From contig JASANE010017530.1 in the NCBI GenBank assembly GCA_030248225.1, forward strand, positions 1 through 64,000: a DNA stretch of 64,000 nt, given 5' to 3'. The notes beneath the pieces were generated by a model. It ran no database searches and was not told the DNA's origin. It saw only the letters and a list, made by a program, of their open reading frames with translations. Below are positions 28,901 through 43,900 of the stretch, in pieces (position 1 is the stretch's first letter; the number at the start of each line of letters is the position of its first letter). The position numbers and the translations under genes are program-made. Source of the stretch: Trileptium ribeirensis (Eukaryota; Nematoda; Enoplea; Enoplida; Thoracostomopsidae).

Positions 28901-31900
28901 TATTATTAATATTATTATTATTACTATGTGGATTTGATCGGGCGAGTTTAGTGAGGTATTGTGGGAGAACCTTACGACTTTCGGCCAGAAATTCGCTGAA
29001 TGAGCAGTGCGACTTCGAATTAATCCGATCTAGTAAGGAAATGGCATGACCCCGCGCGATAAGATAAAACCGAACCCTTTTCCGTAGGAAAATTTGGTTT
29101 TTGTAGGAACCTCGTCCCGACCGTCCTCACAAGTGAGGACCCCAAAAACTTGTGGCTGTCCTCCGATGCGAACAGCAAATGAGTTTAAATTCCAAAATTT
29201 CTTAGTAGGAATTGTGCTTTCTCAAAAATACTGGTGTTGAAGTTTACAAAATACACTAGAAATTTGTACAAGTAAATAAAATATAAGCTACTAGTGTTTA
29301 TTTTCACTGGCTAAGTTAGCTGATAAGATGCGTTTCAAATTGTCAACCGAATATTCGGAATTAAGGGTCCTAGCGTTTCCGGCCCACCGGAACCGTTGAG
29401 AAATCGTTGGTGGGGCGGGCGAACTTTTCTAGTGCAAAATTCTTCGGTCTTTCCAATGAGATCGTTCTCGTAGAGATACGATTAGGATCCACGGACTTAT
29501 TAAAGATTAGGTTGGAGTATACTACGAAATGGGATATATTTTAATTAAAGCCAATTAGTGATTTTAATAATTATTTTATACTTGAAAATATATTTATTTG
29601 AATACCCCAAACCAAAGGGCATTCGTTTGATCCGCGAACTTGCTGAAGCCCCTAAAGTCGCTGGCTACTTTATTCTAAATTCAGATGGGTTCGCCAACAG
29701 CTCGGTTTCCCTTTTTGGTCTGAAAACTGACATGTCGTCTATCGAAATTCTCGACTGCGCGAGCTGAGGCCGGATTCTAGATCCGTTTTATGCCCCGGAG
29801 ATATTTGAGGGATTGGAAGACATTTTTGCGTCTTCATCCCGTATTTGATTGCATTTCGACAGTCTTGTCTTGTTTGCACAGACATCGAGATCGAGACATG
29901 TATAAGTATCTTTACATATCAGGCTATAAGGACAATAAATAAATGTATTGAATATAAAATTTATATATATATATATTAAGTAAATAAAGTATATAATTAT
30001 TAATTTTAATATTAAGTTTATATAAGTATTGTGTCTTCCATCTGGCGGATGTGTTATAATTTAATATAAAATTACTATTAATTTATTAATTAAGTAAACA
30101 TCACAAGTTCGGTTTAGCTAATGATTATAATATATATATATATTAGAAAGTATCTAGAATAAAATAATACAAATTTATACGTACAAAAAAGGTTATATAT
30201 AATGTCTGGAGCGGGACAGATAAAAATAGTTAAGTTACTATATATTACACAGGAAAATTATATATAACCTTATATTTATGTATTAAATTGTATTACTTTA
30301 TTATTTTTATAGAAATAATTTCCTAGAACTATTTCTTGTTCTTTGCGTTTGTCCCGCATGATTGTCTACTCAGCAACTATCGATAAAATACATATACATA
30401 GAATATATATATTATATATATTATATATATGCCTGGAAGGGACTTAAAAATACATTTACCATATTTAATATAGGTAATTTACATTAATATATTAATTAAG
30501 TAAATATTAAATTAATATTAAAATTAAGTTTAATATAATAAAAAGGGATTAATTTGGGTCTAAAATTGGATGATAAGGGGAAAGTTGGCACGCCGGCGAT
30601 TGCGGATTAAAACCGCCTGCGAAAATAGGGAAAATCGTTTCGAAAAGAGACAATTTTGCTGACTAAGCTCTGGAATCCCTTAGAACGGTTGCAAAAATTT
30701 GGTGTGCACAGACAGCTTCAATGACCCCATAAATCGATTTATTTTGGACTGGGACCGCCACCGGCTTACAGTAGCAGTCCCAAATTGAAATTTTATTGGT
30801 TAATTTCATAAAAGACCGCAACTCTCTTGTCTGGATGAAACTGTTTGCGATTGGTCGGAGACTGAAAAGACAGTCGGGGTTAGACATCCCGACTGAGATT
30901 AGGTGTTCAGTCTGACTTCGGCAGAACGGAGTTCGGTGTTTTTTACAGATCGGCTCCGATGGTTTAGTTTAATTATGTTGAGTATAATGTTTTGTTTTCA
31001 ATTTCGCTTCGGGTTTTGGTTTTGCGAGTGGATGAACAAGCGATTGACGAATGTTCGAACAGGGTCGACATCCGTAAGGTACGACAGTTCTGTAGCTGCG
31101 TAAGGTGGGTTGCTACAACGTTTGGTTACATAGTTGCATAAACAACACTGTCTGTTCACCAACATGCGCGTTTGCTAAAAGCTTCGTATATGTTGTGCAT
31201 ATCGCCAAATGTGCTATGTGCAACAATCGAGTTGTGACAACCTAGAATGAAAAAACTCGGACTCGGCAAGTTTCTAGTTAATAATACGTCATTCACAGAG
31301 AAATGTGTGCACTTACTCCACATCGTCAGCATATACACACGTGTGTAAGGATACATTACATTTGATAGTAAAGTAACAACCTTCGTGAGTTGCTACACAA
31401 AGCGGGATCTGCGTAATAACTTTAGCACGTTGTTACGCATAAACGCTCGTATGTAACAACATTGCTAATGTTGTTATGCTCGAATGTTGCTACGTAAATT
31501 CGACGCTTTATAACAACTATTGAATGTGATCACGAGTAGTCTTAACCATATATGCTCAAAATACGAGGTCTCAGGGGTTGGTGTCGGTGCCATGCGGGCG
31601 AGAGGTCTGTCTATCCACACAGACTTATCAAAATATGTTAGGCAGGAGTAATATCACAAAAATGAATTGTTTAGTTTCAAATTCAGGCTCTTGTTCAGTT
31701 AAGTAAATTTTTTTTACTAATAGACTTAAAATATAGAAATGCTAGAGGAAAAAATTGCAATATTTGCTAGCATTTTGATCACAGCCATGGAAGAAAACTC
31801 CCCTGTCTATCGGCAGGGCATGGGAAAAGCATCCTATTGGAACAGTGAATTGAGTAAAATGAGATCGAAACTGCGAAAATTATATAGGATGGCCACTAGA

Positions 31901-34900
31901 ACAGCCTTGTCTTCAGGACGTGGAGAAGATATATTTCTTTGCGTTCCGAGTATAAAGAGAAGTTATGAAAGAAGAGAAAAGATGCATGGAGAGCCCTCTG
32001 CTGTTCTCTCGACCAGCAACCACAAAGTGGGCGTATTCACAAAATATTGTAGAAAAGTGGTGATGTCACCATTGGATTGATGAAACGTCCTGATGGTACT
32101 ATATCAAGGACCAATGAGGATGTCTTAAAGATCCTTCCTAGGCTTCCATGTTCCAGATTCTGTAGTGGTGGCTGATGAAAGCTGCTTATACTCTCATCAG
32201 CGGATTGCTCGTTTACTATCTAAGGAAATAAAATTGGTCCATGGGATTGTAACAAAAAATGATGTAGTTAGTATGGCTAAAAAGTTTGACCGATATAAGT
32301 CACAACGATCTGATGGTGTTTAACCTGTCATGCTACAGTTATGTCTGGAGGATGATAGGCTGACTGGATTTCTGTGTGAAATCTTTAGAGCGTCTATGAG
32401 ATTTGGATATATTCCATTACCGTTAAGAGCTACGAAAATGACTTTTATTTCTGAACCTTTAAAGCTTGACTATTTGGAGTTAAAGTCATGGAGGCAATTA
32501 TTTTGTCGTTTTTTCTGTTAAAAACATTTATTAGAGAGACTAATAGATTTATATCTTAGGAATTTGATTATGAAAGATGAATTACATTCAAATCAGCACG
32601 CCTATTTAATGGGCAAAAGTATTACAACTGCTATTTAGTCATTAACGTCACTCGTCGTGAGCGAAATTACTAATGGACGTTATGTTATGGCTGTATTTTT
32701 TGACGTACCTGGTGCCTTTGATTGTGCCAGATGGGAGGTCATAATTCACAATCTTAGGAAGCTTGGAATTCCAGAAGTATTGAGCAAATGGTTGTCAGTC
32801 TTCTTGACGGCAGACTGGTAACTGCAAAAAGTGGTCGGGCAAGATGTACGGTCAACGCAAGCAGAGGTTTTCTTCAGAGTGGTTGTCTCTCCCCTTTACT
32901 ATGGTTGATAGTGGTAGATCAACTCTTATGGTTACTGAACAAAGCTAAAGTAGTCTGTATTGCCTACTCAGTTGATTTGGTTCTGTTTACCTCATCCACA
33001 AAACCGGAGACATCATTTGGAAGGCTACAACCATCAGTCAACACTGAATAAATGGAACACTGATAGATGGCTTTCAGGGAGTAACCGGAATTCCGGTTCC
33101 GGTTCCGGCGAAAATCGTGTTCCGGTTGCGGTTCCGGCAAAGGGCAAAAACCATACCGGAACCGGAATTCCGGTTTAAAAATTTTGTTTGAAATTTTCCA
33201 CGTTTTTTGCTTTATCCTGTAATCCAAACATATGTAATATATATTATACATGATCAAGGTCCAATACAACCAAGCAAAAGAAAAGATTAACTAACCAATT
33301 TGCCGTGTAAAACGTAAGTAGGGCACATAATTTGAGCAGGAATTTTTCATAATAACCTGCAGGAGTTTGTTAAATCAAAGCCAGGTCGATACTTGTAGCA
33401 GCTATTTTACACATCCAGAAGTTTGTGGGATACGTTTGAATTAAACCGGTCCAACTCGGTAAAACAGAGTATGGCTTACGCAGAAGTACTTAGGGAATGC
33501 TTGGCTAACATAAATTGCATCAGGCACCCGCCAGTGCGCTTGTAAACTTGGTAAATCAGTCTAAATTGAAGTAAACTAACGTTATCTGCAACGCAGCTAG
33601 AAACTGCTTTCTTGGCAATGAACTGTATTTATTGAAACTGTGCGAGCAGCATCACAGTGTGTCTCATTTATAGCATTCTAATTAGAAAGTTATCATCATT
33701 ATGATCTAACTGACGGGCACGGTTTGTCCAACGCTAGCCTAAACAGTGTCTCTGACCACTGATCAGAAAATTACCTTCTATCTATTATTTTCTTTAATAA
33801 TCATATAAACCTATAATTTTAAGTTTCCTACAGAAGAACATGCACCAAACGTATGTGTAGTAAAGGGAGGCGACAGCAGACAGAGCGAAAGTGTGTATTC
33901 TACGCTCCAAGCTTTGTAAGCATATTCGATTTGACGCAGTATATGCAATGGTGTATAGTGGAAGGTATTTTTGCTCTGGGTGTCCAAAAATCCACATATT
34001 TGATCGATAAATAAACGTTATTATCTTCTTCAGTCTCTTTAAAGTTTCAGAAAGGCAATAATACCATCGCAAAACATTAAGTTTAATGTAAAAGTTATTT
34101 TTAATGCATTTTAAATCCACTATTCCTTCATTTCTTCCATCATCTGTTTTACTATATATAAATTTCGAAGACCAGGTTCCGGTTCCGGTTCCGGTTTAAA
34201 TGGACGGTTCCGGTTGCTGGTTCCGGTTCCGGTAAATTTTGGTTCCGGTTATTCCCTGATGGCTTTGTATCAATACTCAGAAAAGCCATAATATAGTGTT
34301 TGTTTAAAAATAGGTGAATTAGTACAGATCACATAAACTTGAATATAGGGGATGTTAGAATCCCTCGTTCAGATTCAGTTAAATATCTAGGTGTTGTCTT
34401 GGATGCTAAATTAGGTTGGAAGTTGCATATAGATAATGCATGCGCGAAGGCTGTGTGCTTACTACATGCACTAAAGATATTTTTGGGAAAATATTGGGGT
34501 CTCACTCCTAATTATATGTATAGACTTTATAAAATAGTAGTTTTACCTTCCCTACTGTATACAGCAGTGTGTTGGTGGCACAGAATTAAACTGATTATCT
34601 ATCTGGACAAGCTTAGAAAAGTCCATAGGCTAGCTTGCGTTATGATTAGTGGTGCCTTCCGCACTACACCCTTGGACGGCATTCAAGCAATACTAGGCAT
34701 TCCAGTTGATTTAATTGTTGAGGAAGTTACTTTAAAAGATTGCTGCCAATTGAACGATTTAGGACTGTGCAAGCATACCTTTTGTGCGGATCCGTACAGT
34801 TTAATAGAATAGTTAATATGCCAGTTTAATAGAATTATAGTTAATATGCCACGAGACCGCATTTGCAGTAAGAGGCATACTAGACACTGGTCAGTTAAGA

Positions 34901-37900
34901 ACTTCTTTGAACGGGAGGTTGGTAAGCTAGATATAATATGTTTTACAGGTGGCTCTAGAATAGAAAGAGGTAACACAGTAAGCTGTGGTGCTGGCGTGTT
35001 TACTGAAGAGGGTAAATTAATTTCTACTCGGTTGGGTAGGGCTGCGACCGTGTTTTAGGCAGAAGTCTTTGCGCTTCTCCATCGTGCCCGTACTTTGTTT
35101 GATGATGGGGTTAAAAACAAGAGAATAGGCATTTTTTTCTGACAGCAAAGCAGCCTTACGTGCCATTGAGGCTTATAAGATAAAATCCTCAATCGTATTA
35201 CAATGTGTACAATTGCTAAATAGACTAGGGTGTCAAAATGACCTAAGGATAGGATGGATTAGAGGTCATTCAGGCCATGAGTGCATTAGGTTGGCAGATG
35301 AGCTTGCCCGTAATGCGTCTGAAAACAGTTTGTGGGGGCAGAAACCATACCTCACAATAAGTAGTACTCTAGTAAATAACGAATTAGCTAGTAGAACTAT
35401 TGAACTGCACGACGAGATATGGAACGCATGTTCCAAGTACAGACAACCTAAAGTGTCTACACCTACCATATTGGTGAAGAAAGCCAATATCTTTGGAGAC
35501 TTAATAAAGAACGCTTGAGAATTACAATTCACGTGAACGAGTTCTCATTATAAACCTACGTAGTAGACTTTAATTACCCCATTAATTTAAGACTATCTAT
35601 GTATCTATCTAGTAACTCTATCGAGACTGCAGAACGTAGTGAAGCACTGTTACATCTACGCTTTTTGCGTGCACAGCCAATCAGCTCTCAATAGCATACG
35701 GCGGCACGCTATATGTGGACATCACACAATATCGCACAAGTTAGAACAAAACTAACACCGGCAATACGTTTCCCATGCCCCAGAACCCCGCCCAGGACAT
35801 CGGAACAAATTTTCGAATTTTGGGCCGAGGAACCTCGGGGGCGCTATACCTCAAACCCCATGAAGCGGAGCCTTAATCTAAAAACAAAAAACTGGCATCG
35901 GCATTTTATCATTTTTACTATGAAAAAACCAAGCAAAGAAAAAAATTCGGAAGTAGTTGAGATAAAAATAACCTTGTTTCCGTGAAGGGTACGAAAATGA
36001 GGTAAAAAACCTTTATTTTGCTCTCTGAATCCGAACCTTGGGGGCGCCATACCCCTACCCGTAAAATCATTAGTCACAGAGCCAAACCAACACCGGGACT
36101 GTGTTTACCATGCCCAAAACCCCCAAGTGAAACTTTTCAGCCGCCCAGGACGTCAGAACAAATTTTCAAATTTTGGGTCGAGGAACCATTAGGGCACTAT
36201 ACCTCAAACCCCATAACTCTAGAACCGGAGCTTTAATCGAAAAACAAACACGAGGCACGGGCATTTGTCATTTTGCTGTGAAATAAAACCAACCAGAGAG
36301 AAAAATTGGAAAGTTAAGATAAAAATAACCTTGGTTCCGTGAAGGGTACTAAAATGGGGTAAAAACCCTCATTTTGAACTATGACCCCGAACCATGGGGC
36401 GTCATACCCCCCGTACACATGGAACCATGGATGCAAGAGCAAAACCAACACCGGCAATGAGTTTCCCATGCCCGAAAACCCCAGGTGAAACTTATCAGCC
36501 GCCTATGACGTCAGGACAAATTTTCAAATGTTGGGTCGACGAACCATTGGTATGCCATACCCCGTACCTCAAACCCAATAAATTCGCAACCGGAGCCTGA
36601 ATAGAAAAACAAAAAGAGGCATAGGCATTTGTCATTTCACTATGAATTAAAACCAACCACAGAAAAAAAATTGAAAGTTAAGATAAAAATAACCTTGCTT
36701 CCGTGAAGGGTACTAAAATGGGGTAAAAACCCTCATTTTAAACTCTAACCCCGAACCATGAAGCGTCATACCCCGTACCCATGGAACCATGAGTCACAGA
36801 GCAAAAAACAGCACCGATAATGAGTTTCCCATGCTCGAAACCCCTAGGTGAAACTTATCGGCCGCCCATGACGTCAGAACAATTTTTCAAATTTTGGGTA
36901 GAGGAACCATTAGGGCACTATACCTCAAACCCCATAACTCTAGAACCGGAGCTTTAATCGAAAAACAAACACGAGGCACGGGCATTTGTCATTTTGCTGT
37001 GAAATAAAACCAACCAGAGAGAAAAATTGGAAAGTTAAGATAAAAATAACCTTGGTTCCGTGAAGGGTACTAAAATGGGGTAAAAACCCTCATTTTGAAC
37101 TCTGACCCCGAACCATGAGGCGTCATACCCCCCGTACACATGGAACCATGGATGCAAGAGCAAAACCAACACCGGCAATGAGTTTCCCATGCCCGAAAAC
37201 CCCAGGTGAAACTTATCAGCCGCCTATGACGTCAGAACAAATTTTCAAATGTTGGGTCGACGAACCATTGGGGCGCCATGCCCCCGTACTTCAAACCCTA
37301 TAAATCCACAACCGGAGCCTGAATCAAAAACAAAAAAGAGGCATAGTGATTTGTCATTTTACTATGAACCAAAACCAACCACAGAAAAAAATTAGAATGT
37401 TAAGATAAAAATAACCTTGCTTCCGTGAAGGGCACTAAAATGGGGTAAAATACCCACATTTTGACCCCTGACCCCGGAACCAGATCCAAATCAAAAACGC
37501 TCGGGATGTGCATGATAAATCGACTATGCCATTTCGAATGAGCCCCAGATTATGAAAATTGGAAAATCGGTTAAGTCAATCCCGAGTGATGGCCGATCAC
37601 ACACACAGACACAATTTAAAAGATTACCCCTGCAGCACACAATCTCCACTACGTTTTGATAAAACTTATAACAGCGGAAAACAACTCAACCAGTGTTCAA
37701 CTTCAGGTGAAAATTGTAATGAAATTTGCTGTACACTAGCTAGGTACATAATCAATGTAATTGGCACAGCAATGGTGAAAAAATTTTAAGCATTATCGAA
37801 AATTTTAATCTTTGCGTTGGCATAGCATTTAATTTCTTTATTGTGTTCTTGTAATGATGTAAGTATATACGTTGGGTGAAAGGTGGGTTTACAAGAGCAG

Positions 37901-40900
37901 AATCGCACTTATCGGCTAAGGCAGGCTTAGCGAGAACATAAAGTTACTATAATATTGCTACTTGTCACTTTCACAGCTAAAATTAGCTAAAGTTATGTAT
38001 TTTACTAGCCAGAAGTCACCACTGTGCTCATTGAACGGTAGATGTTCGCTAGCTGCGCCCTCATTGCTTGTTTTCGGCTTGCTAGCGCTATCAACGAATG
38101 TTATTTCTACAGCGTACTGTATGGATTCTTAGCCTTCCCACAATAGTACTTAGTACAAAGTATTCAGAAAACGTACTTTATCTGAGCGACATCAGCTTTT
38201 CTCATGATAAAGCTAACTTCTGTGAAAGGCTTGGGTACTGAAAATTATAGATACAAGATTAATTAGATTGGTAAACTTAGCAAAACAAACTATATTGTCG
38301 AGATACTACATAGTAATAACTACTGAATATTAACCATTCACGAAATCCACTAAAGTACATCCATTTTCGAGAACGTGATACGTAAGTTCTTAATACTCGT
38401 GGACGAGTTGTTCATTGAGCCCTACATAATACAGCTTTTGTGAATAGTTCCAGATTGTCTATAACTGTATGCGTTTTGATCGCATAATGCGAATACATTC
38501 AACAGCTTTGGTAATATTTTATGTTTTGTGTGTTAAACGCAAGTTTATTAGAAAATTGATTTTGCAATCTACACAAAATGTTATTACAAATAAAAATATA
38601 CTTATAATAATACCTGGTTGGTCCTTATAAAATAAACGCTATAATACCACTCTACTCACAAAGTTACTATTTTACCTTCTACATCGTCCATAGAATTTAA
38701 CTTACTACTTTCGGCAGCAATTGATTTTGGTGGCGGAACCGTAGCAAAGACTGTCTGGAATACGCATACATCCAACTGGTTATCGACCTATGAATAATAC
38801 ACAAGCGAATCGATATTTCTGTACTCATCCAACTCACGTAGAATCGAAGTTTTATTGACTTATTCAAATTAATCCAGGTTCTCAAAACTAACGGGTGGGG
38901 CCCTAGTTTAATGCCGCGTGCAAATATTATAGCGTCCCCAGGTAATAAACACACCCCAGTTAAAACAAAAACATTGACAAAATTTTCACTCGAACCTGAA
39001 ACACAATTTTTCAATAATTACTACACAATTAGTTGTTTAAAAACAATTATTTTTAACCTTAATCATCAACGTCATGGCAGAAATTCTCAGTTTATTAATT
39101 ATTATAGGTTCTGCATTGAAATACATTAAGTTTCACAACTGTTAGGTGAGCAACCCTGTATCCCATTTCATGATCTCAAGCGAAATTTTCTGCGAAAAGA
39201 AAGGCTAGTTAATAGCACATGTGCTGACGATGATCTTTGCCGTCCCCGACATTATCTGCTAGTGTGGATTGCCGTAAAGGTTTAGCTTAGCAAACTAACA
39301 AAGACCGCAAATTAATTCAAATTTGAAGCAGTTACTTCGAGACGTGCATACTACATAAATTGCAGGTAATAGAATTGTTGTGGACAGCTCAGGACATTAT
39401 GCTGTCTATAACAAATCTGGAATTATACAGCACACAATGTTTACTATTACAGATAATATCGCATAAAAGCTACTGATCGGACCATGCCAATTATGCCGGA
39501 TTTAAGGTAAATCTATCGTACGTTAAGGCAAACTACATCAGTGTCGGATTACTGATTAATCGTATCGACTAATATCATTAACTTCATAAACTTCATAGAA
39601 AGTTAACATTTTTAAAATGTCACTAAATAAAATTGTAAATATTCAATGTTTTGTCACGACTTTAAAATCATACTTGAAATTTCTGGATTTTCGCATGGAA
39701 CTGAATCTGATGTTCTGATGTTTTTAACTGAGCCCAAAGTCCCGTTTGAAAGCTTCGTCGAATATCGCGATCCCATGGTTTAAACATATGCATTTCTTCG
39801 AAATCGATCTATGAATTAATAAAATGCTAACCAAGGCAGGTCGTAGAAGATTTCAATCAACCGTCGTCAGGTAAGAAATTAACAGTGATTAATTTTTGTG
39901 TTATAAACAATAACCTAGCTTTTGGTTATGTACTATGTTGATCGTGTACATACCTGTAGTGGTATTTAATAAGTTGCCTTTACAAAGCACAGTGCGAAAT
40001 CCTCGAACAACTTTATTGGTGGCAAACAATAAAACAATGCATTAATAACACTAATAAGGGGCCTTGTTAAAGCACGGGCCTTGTTTCAATAGAGGATTGC
40101 GTAATTTATAACACAAGTCAAAAACAATAACCAGTAAGACTATGATGTACTGTCTGAAAGAGGAAGATTCACTACGCTGATCTATAAACAACAATTTTGA
40201 TTCACAAACACAATAGTTATTTTTGCATATTTTCAGTACAAAACTAGAAACAAAATGCTAAGGCAACGTAAATTATCCAATTATACTTTTGCGTCAACGT
40301 ATAAAAGTATAAAAGTGTGGAAAATACTGAAATTATAAAATCAAACCACTACGTGTCCAAGTGATACGTGCGACAAATGACTGCAGCTTTTCAATCGTGC
40401 GGTAATAACGAGTGAGGAAGGAAGTATCGAGTGAACGGCACTTATTTAGCTACGTTGTACATTGGCCCTGTAATAGTACTACTGTTCAAAAATCCATAAT
40501 GAAGCCCGGCTTTACCTTATGACGGTTTTCCAATGTGTGTGTCCACAAAATGGCGTTCGGATAACAATCTGGTCAATGCAACATACGGTAGAATGTGACT
40601 GGAAGATCTTATGCATTTTGAAAGAACACGGCAAATGAATACTACATAACACCATATATATACAAATATTCGCCGAAAAATCACTGCTTTTATTTCTGTC
40701 CGCAACTATATTATCTTACCAAAGAGCACTGTTATACCGGTATACTAAATCTTACAAGCATTTTATCGGCATTAACCCTTGGTTTCGGAGATTTGCCACC
40801 CGCTTTTTCAGTTTCAAATTTGGTATAGGCTGTTTCCAAAGCAGCACATTCTTTGAAACTGAGCGTTTTGAAACGTTTGTTCTTTTTCGATTCCCAAACA

Positions 40901-43900
40901 ATGCCGGAGCTGAAAAGACACTAAAAAGTATACAATTATATATATATTATTTAAGATGTTGAATGTCATTTGAGATGGATCTGTCGCTGCTAAGCTGACA
41001 ATAACTAAGTTGGTGGTTGCCGCAGGTTTCAGATGAAACTGAAGCTCATCAATACTACGCACAATACGTGGGAGAAATCACTGCTGATCACAGGATTTTC
41101 GTTCGCTGATGGCTGGATCCGCGGTAAATGTTCACTCAATCAAAAAGCTCTGGGGTTATTTTAATAATACTTGTCAAAATTACTTGTATAAAATTTCAAA
41201 AATAAATAATAAACCCATGTCAAAAATATCAAAAAAGGTAAGCGGCAGTCCAAATATTAAAGTTAATATGTAAACTTGTGGGGTCTCCATTATCTGAAAA
41301 TTTTGCCATCGGGGGGCGTCCATTTTGCCAGGAGGAATTTTGATGAAGAGAAAAAGCATTTTGAAGCTAATTTTGACAAAGCTTGCGAAATTTTTGACTT
41401 CAGAAGTGAATTTTAGTTCAAATTTTGATCAAATTTTATGTTTTTTGGACCGATTGAAACAAAAAATTTGCCAAGAGGGAGTAAACCGGGGGAATCCCAA
41501 AATCTTGCCAGGGGCATGAAACGGGGGCACCTATTTTGAACCATGGGGAACCGAAAAATGCCAGGGGCCCCCATCCCCCAATTTGAAAACCCAAAACTTG
41601 CAACTACCACACAATTTAAACCGTCGGAGTCAAAGTCAGTCGCTTAGTGGGTGGCAGCCGAGAATAAACAAAATATTTCCAACAGCTCCCAAACCTTTCC
41701 TCATAATTTCCCCAATTTTTCCTTTGAATTTTTGTACTTTTGTTTATAATTGCTAAAATTTACCGCGCGATTTTGGTGCGAACAAGGGGTAAATATAGTT
41801 TAAGAGGTAATCCTACCTCCGTGTAGACACCTATGATACAAGGATATTGAGATAAACACCTGAAATTACTAATAAACTTTTAGAAATAAACTTCAATAAA
41901 TTTATCTAGAAATTAAAATGTTGCAATGTACACTTACCAAGAAAAATCAACGTAATTTTTTAAGAATCGTTCGCGAAAGCTTAGCAGTTGTTAAACTGCT
42001 ATTCATGAATTTTTTGATTGTTATTCGCGAACGGTTAGTGAATTTTTCGGGAACGAATCGCGAAATATTTGCTTTAATTTCTGCCCGTTACTCTACAATT
42101 ATGTCACAATATATAATGTTATACGTATATTCACGGTTGATCTTCATTAGCAGAAAAGCAGAAATGCAGATATATTTAGCAGAAAAACCATCCTGGTGCA
42201 AAAGTGCTCCGTGAATCTCTAAACCACAATATTACCAGATGCAGGCAGTTTCACAAAGATATTATCAGTACACTTTCAATATTTGAAACTCATTCGAGGT
42301 AAATGTTGAATAATTTTAGTCGCGCGTTGCGAAAATGTTGAAGTGTGTATATACGAAAACAAACGTATTTACAAATTTCACTTGTTCACTGGTTGTCATG
42401 ATGGTAAACGAATGTCGACAAATTTCATTTTTTAAAGATCGAAAAGCTAGTCATGATGCTTACATAAACGGATGAACAAACCTTGTTATGCTAAGATATA
42501 ATATTTCAGATCTTGTTAAGTTGTTGACTAATGACACGCCGATGCCATGCAATGACAACGTGATTTGCATCGAAATCCGTTCCAGCTCGTACGCCTAAAA
42601 CATTTACGATATAACTACTAGTAGCACAGCTAATAATACACACGAACATTTAAAATTAAAAACCCACATTAATGACCGACGTTTTTGATATCCGTTGGAC
42701 AGGTAAAGTATATATATACTCTAAAACAGAAGTTTTAGAAGACCGAGTCTGAGCTTACTTCTGTGTATATAACACGTTATGAAGATCATCCCGTATTTAA
42801 ATTTGTAAAGTCGCAAGCCTAAAACGAAGAAAAACGTGAAAGCGATGGTACACAGCGGTACGAAAATATTATTTAATATTAATTACAAACCAATATTCAT
42901 AATAATTTTCTTAAAAAACATAAGATTAGTGCGTTCTTCGAAAAAATCTGAAGCTAACTGAACAAAAAATTGCTCCTTGTGCAGAGACAAGCGTTTAATC
43001 GAAAAAAATGGAAATTTTAAAATTTTGAAATTTATCTAATGGCGCGAAAATCGAAAACGATCGAAATCGATCGAAATTTCTATCGATTATTTTGCACTTA
43101 TTTATGGCCGTGACTGTATCTAACAGTTTATGGAGAATATCGGTAGGTAGCCGTGGTAACAAGATTATAGAGTATGATATTAGCAATGCAAGCGAAAAAC
43201 CGATATTATTTGTAAAATAGAGCTGACGTTTTGAAAGTTAACTTTTGACTGCGTGTACGAAAAAATAGCTAAGTGCGGGGGATGCAGCAGCAATGAGCTC
43301 GTTATAGTGATAATCATTCAACTGGCGCATTTGTTATTTTTTATCAATTACTTTACCTGTTGAGCAAGCGTTGCTAGTACAAGGTCTTCAGTGAACAGCA
43401 AAACCCGCTGTCGGCCATGAAGGAACGACACGTAATAAAGCGTGATGTCTTTAGAATACTTGAATTCTCCAATGCCATCCTATAATTCATATTAAATTTG
43501 CATACAATTGTTGCACACTAGCTCTCCTTTTAATTATACATTATCTGATGCGAGACGTTCTTTTGGGAAAATTATACTTGAATTTGAGTGTAAATTTTCG
43601 AAATGTTAGCATACAGCTCCATGAGACGAGTACATCTGCTTTGGTCCATGTTTTCGTGGCTTTTGCTCTATATTGACATTGCGTCCATGCGACATATCAG
43701 TCGTTAAGTCAATTCAAAATTTTAGCCGAGGCCACAGTAACCCATCAAGTAAAATTTTAACCACCAATTTTGTTTCAAATTCATTCTAATTATTGTAATT
43801 TGATGTTGACTTCTTTTGTAAAGATTACATTTATCAAAGAGTTAGTTGAGTTACACCAAAAATTACCGTACCGTGCAGTTAATCCATAAGAAGTACATAC

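Larger units (their letters stand above)
27381..31738. other. first part of a 10.8-kb intron, mostly unexplained
   Basis: The stretch between exon 27,380 and the LINE holds a short duplication at 28,516-28,687, a GC-richer block at 28,700-29,900 that ends in an ataaataaatg polyadenylation-like site near 29,940, a very AT-rich block at 29,940-30,545, and imperfect gttgctac/gttacata words at 31,100-31,520 in both orientations. The 28.7-29.9 kb block could be a solo LTR or an untranslated transposon region, but no matching copy is in the window. Confidence 0.4.

Noticed and set aside
30400..30545. AT-rich block as replication origin or mitochondrial insert
   Set aside because: Only composition supports it; no gene fragments or defined motifs.
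33794..34120. 108-codon frame inside the hAT-like MITE
   Set aside because: The second copy of the MITE has stops and frame breaks at equivalent positions, so it is not a conserved gene.
35713..37303. Series of similar short frames in the 360-bp units
   Set aside because: They recur because the units repeat; composition and frame are not maintained across units.
35610..37665. CRISPR-like array
   Set aside because: Units are 360 bp without short identical repeats and unique spacers, in animal DNA.
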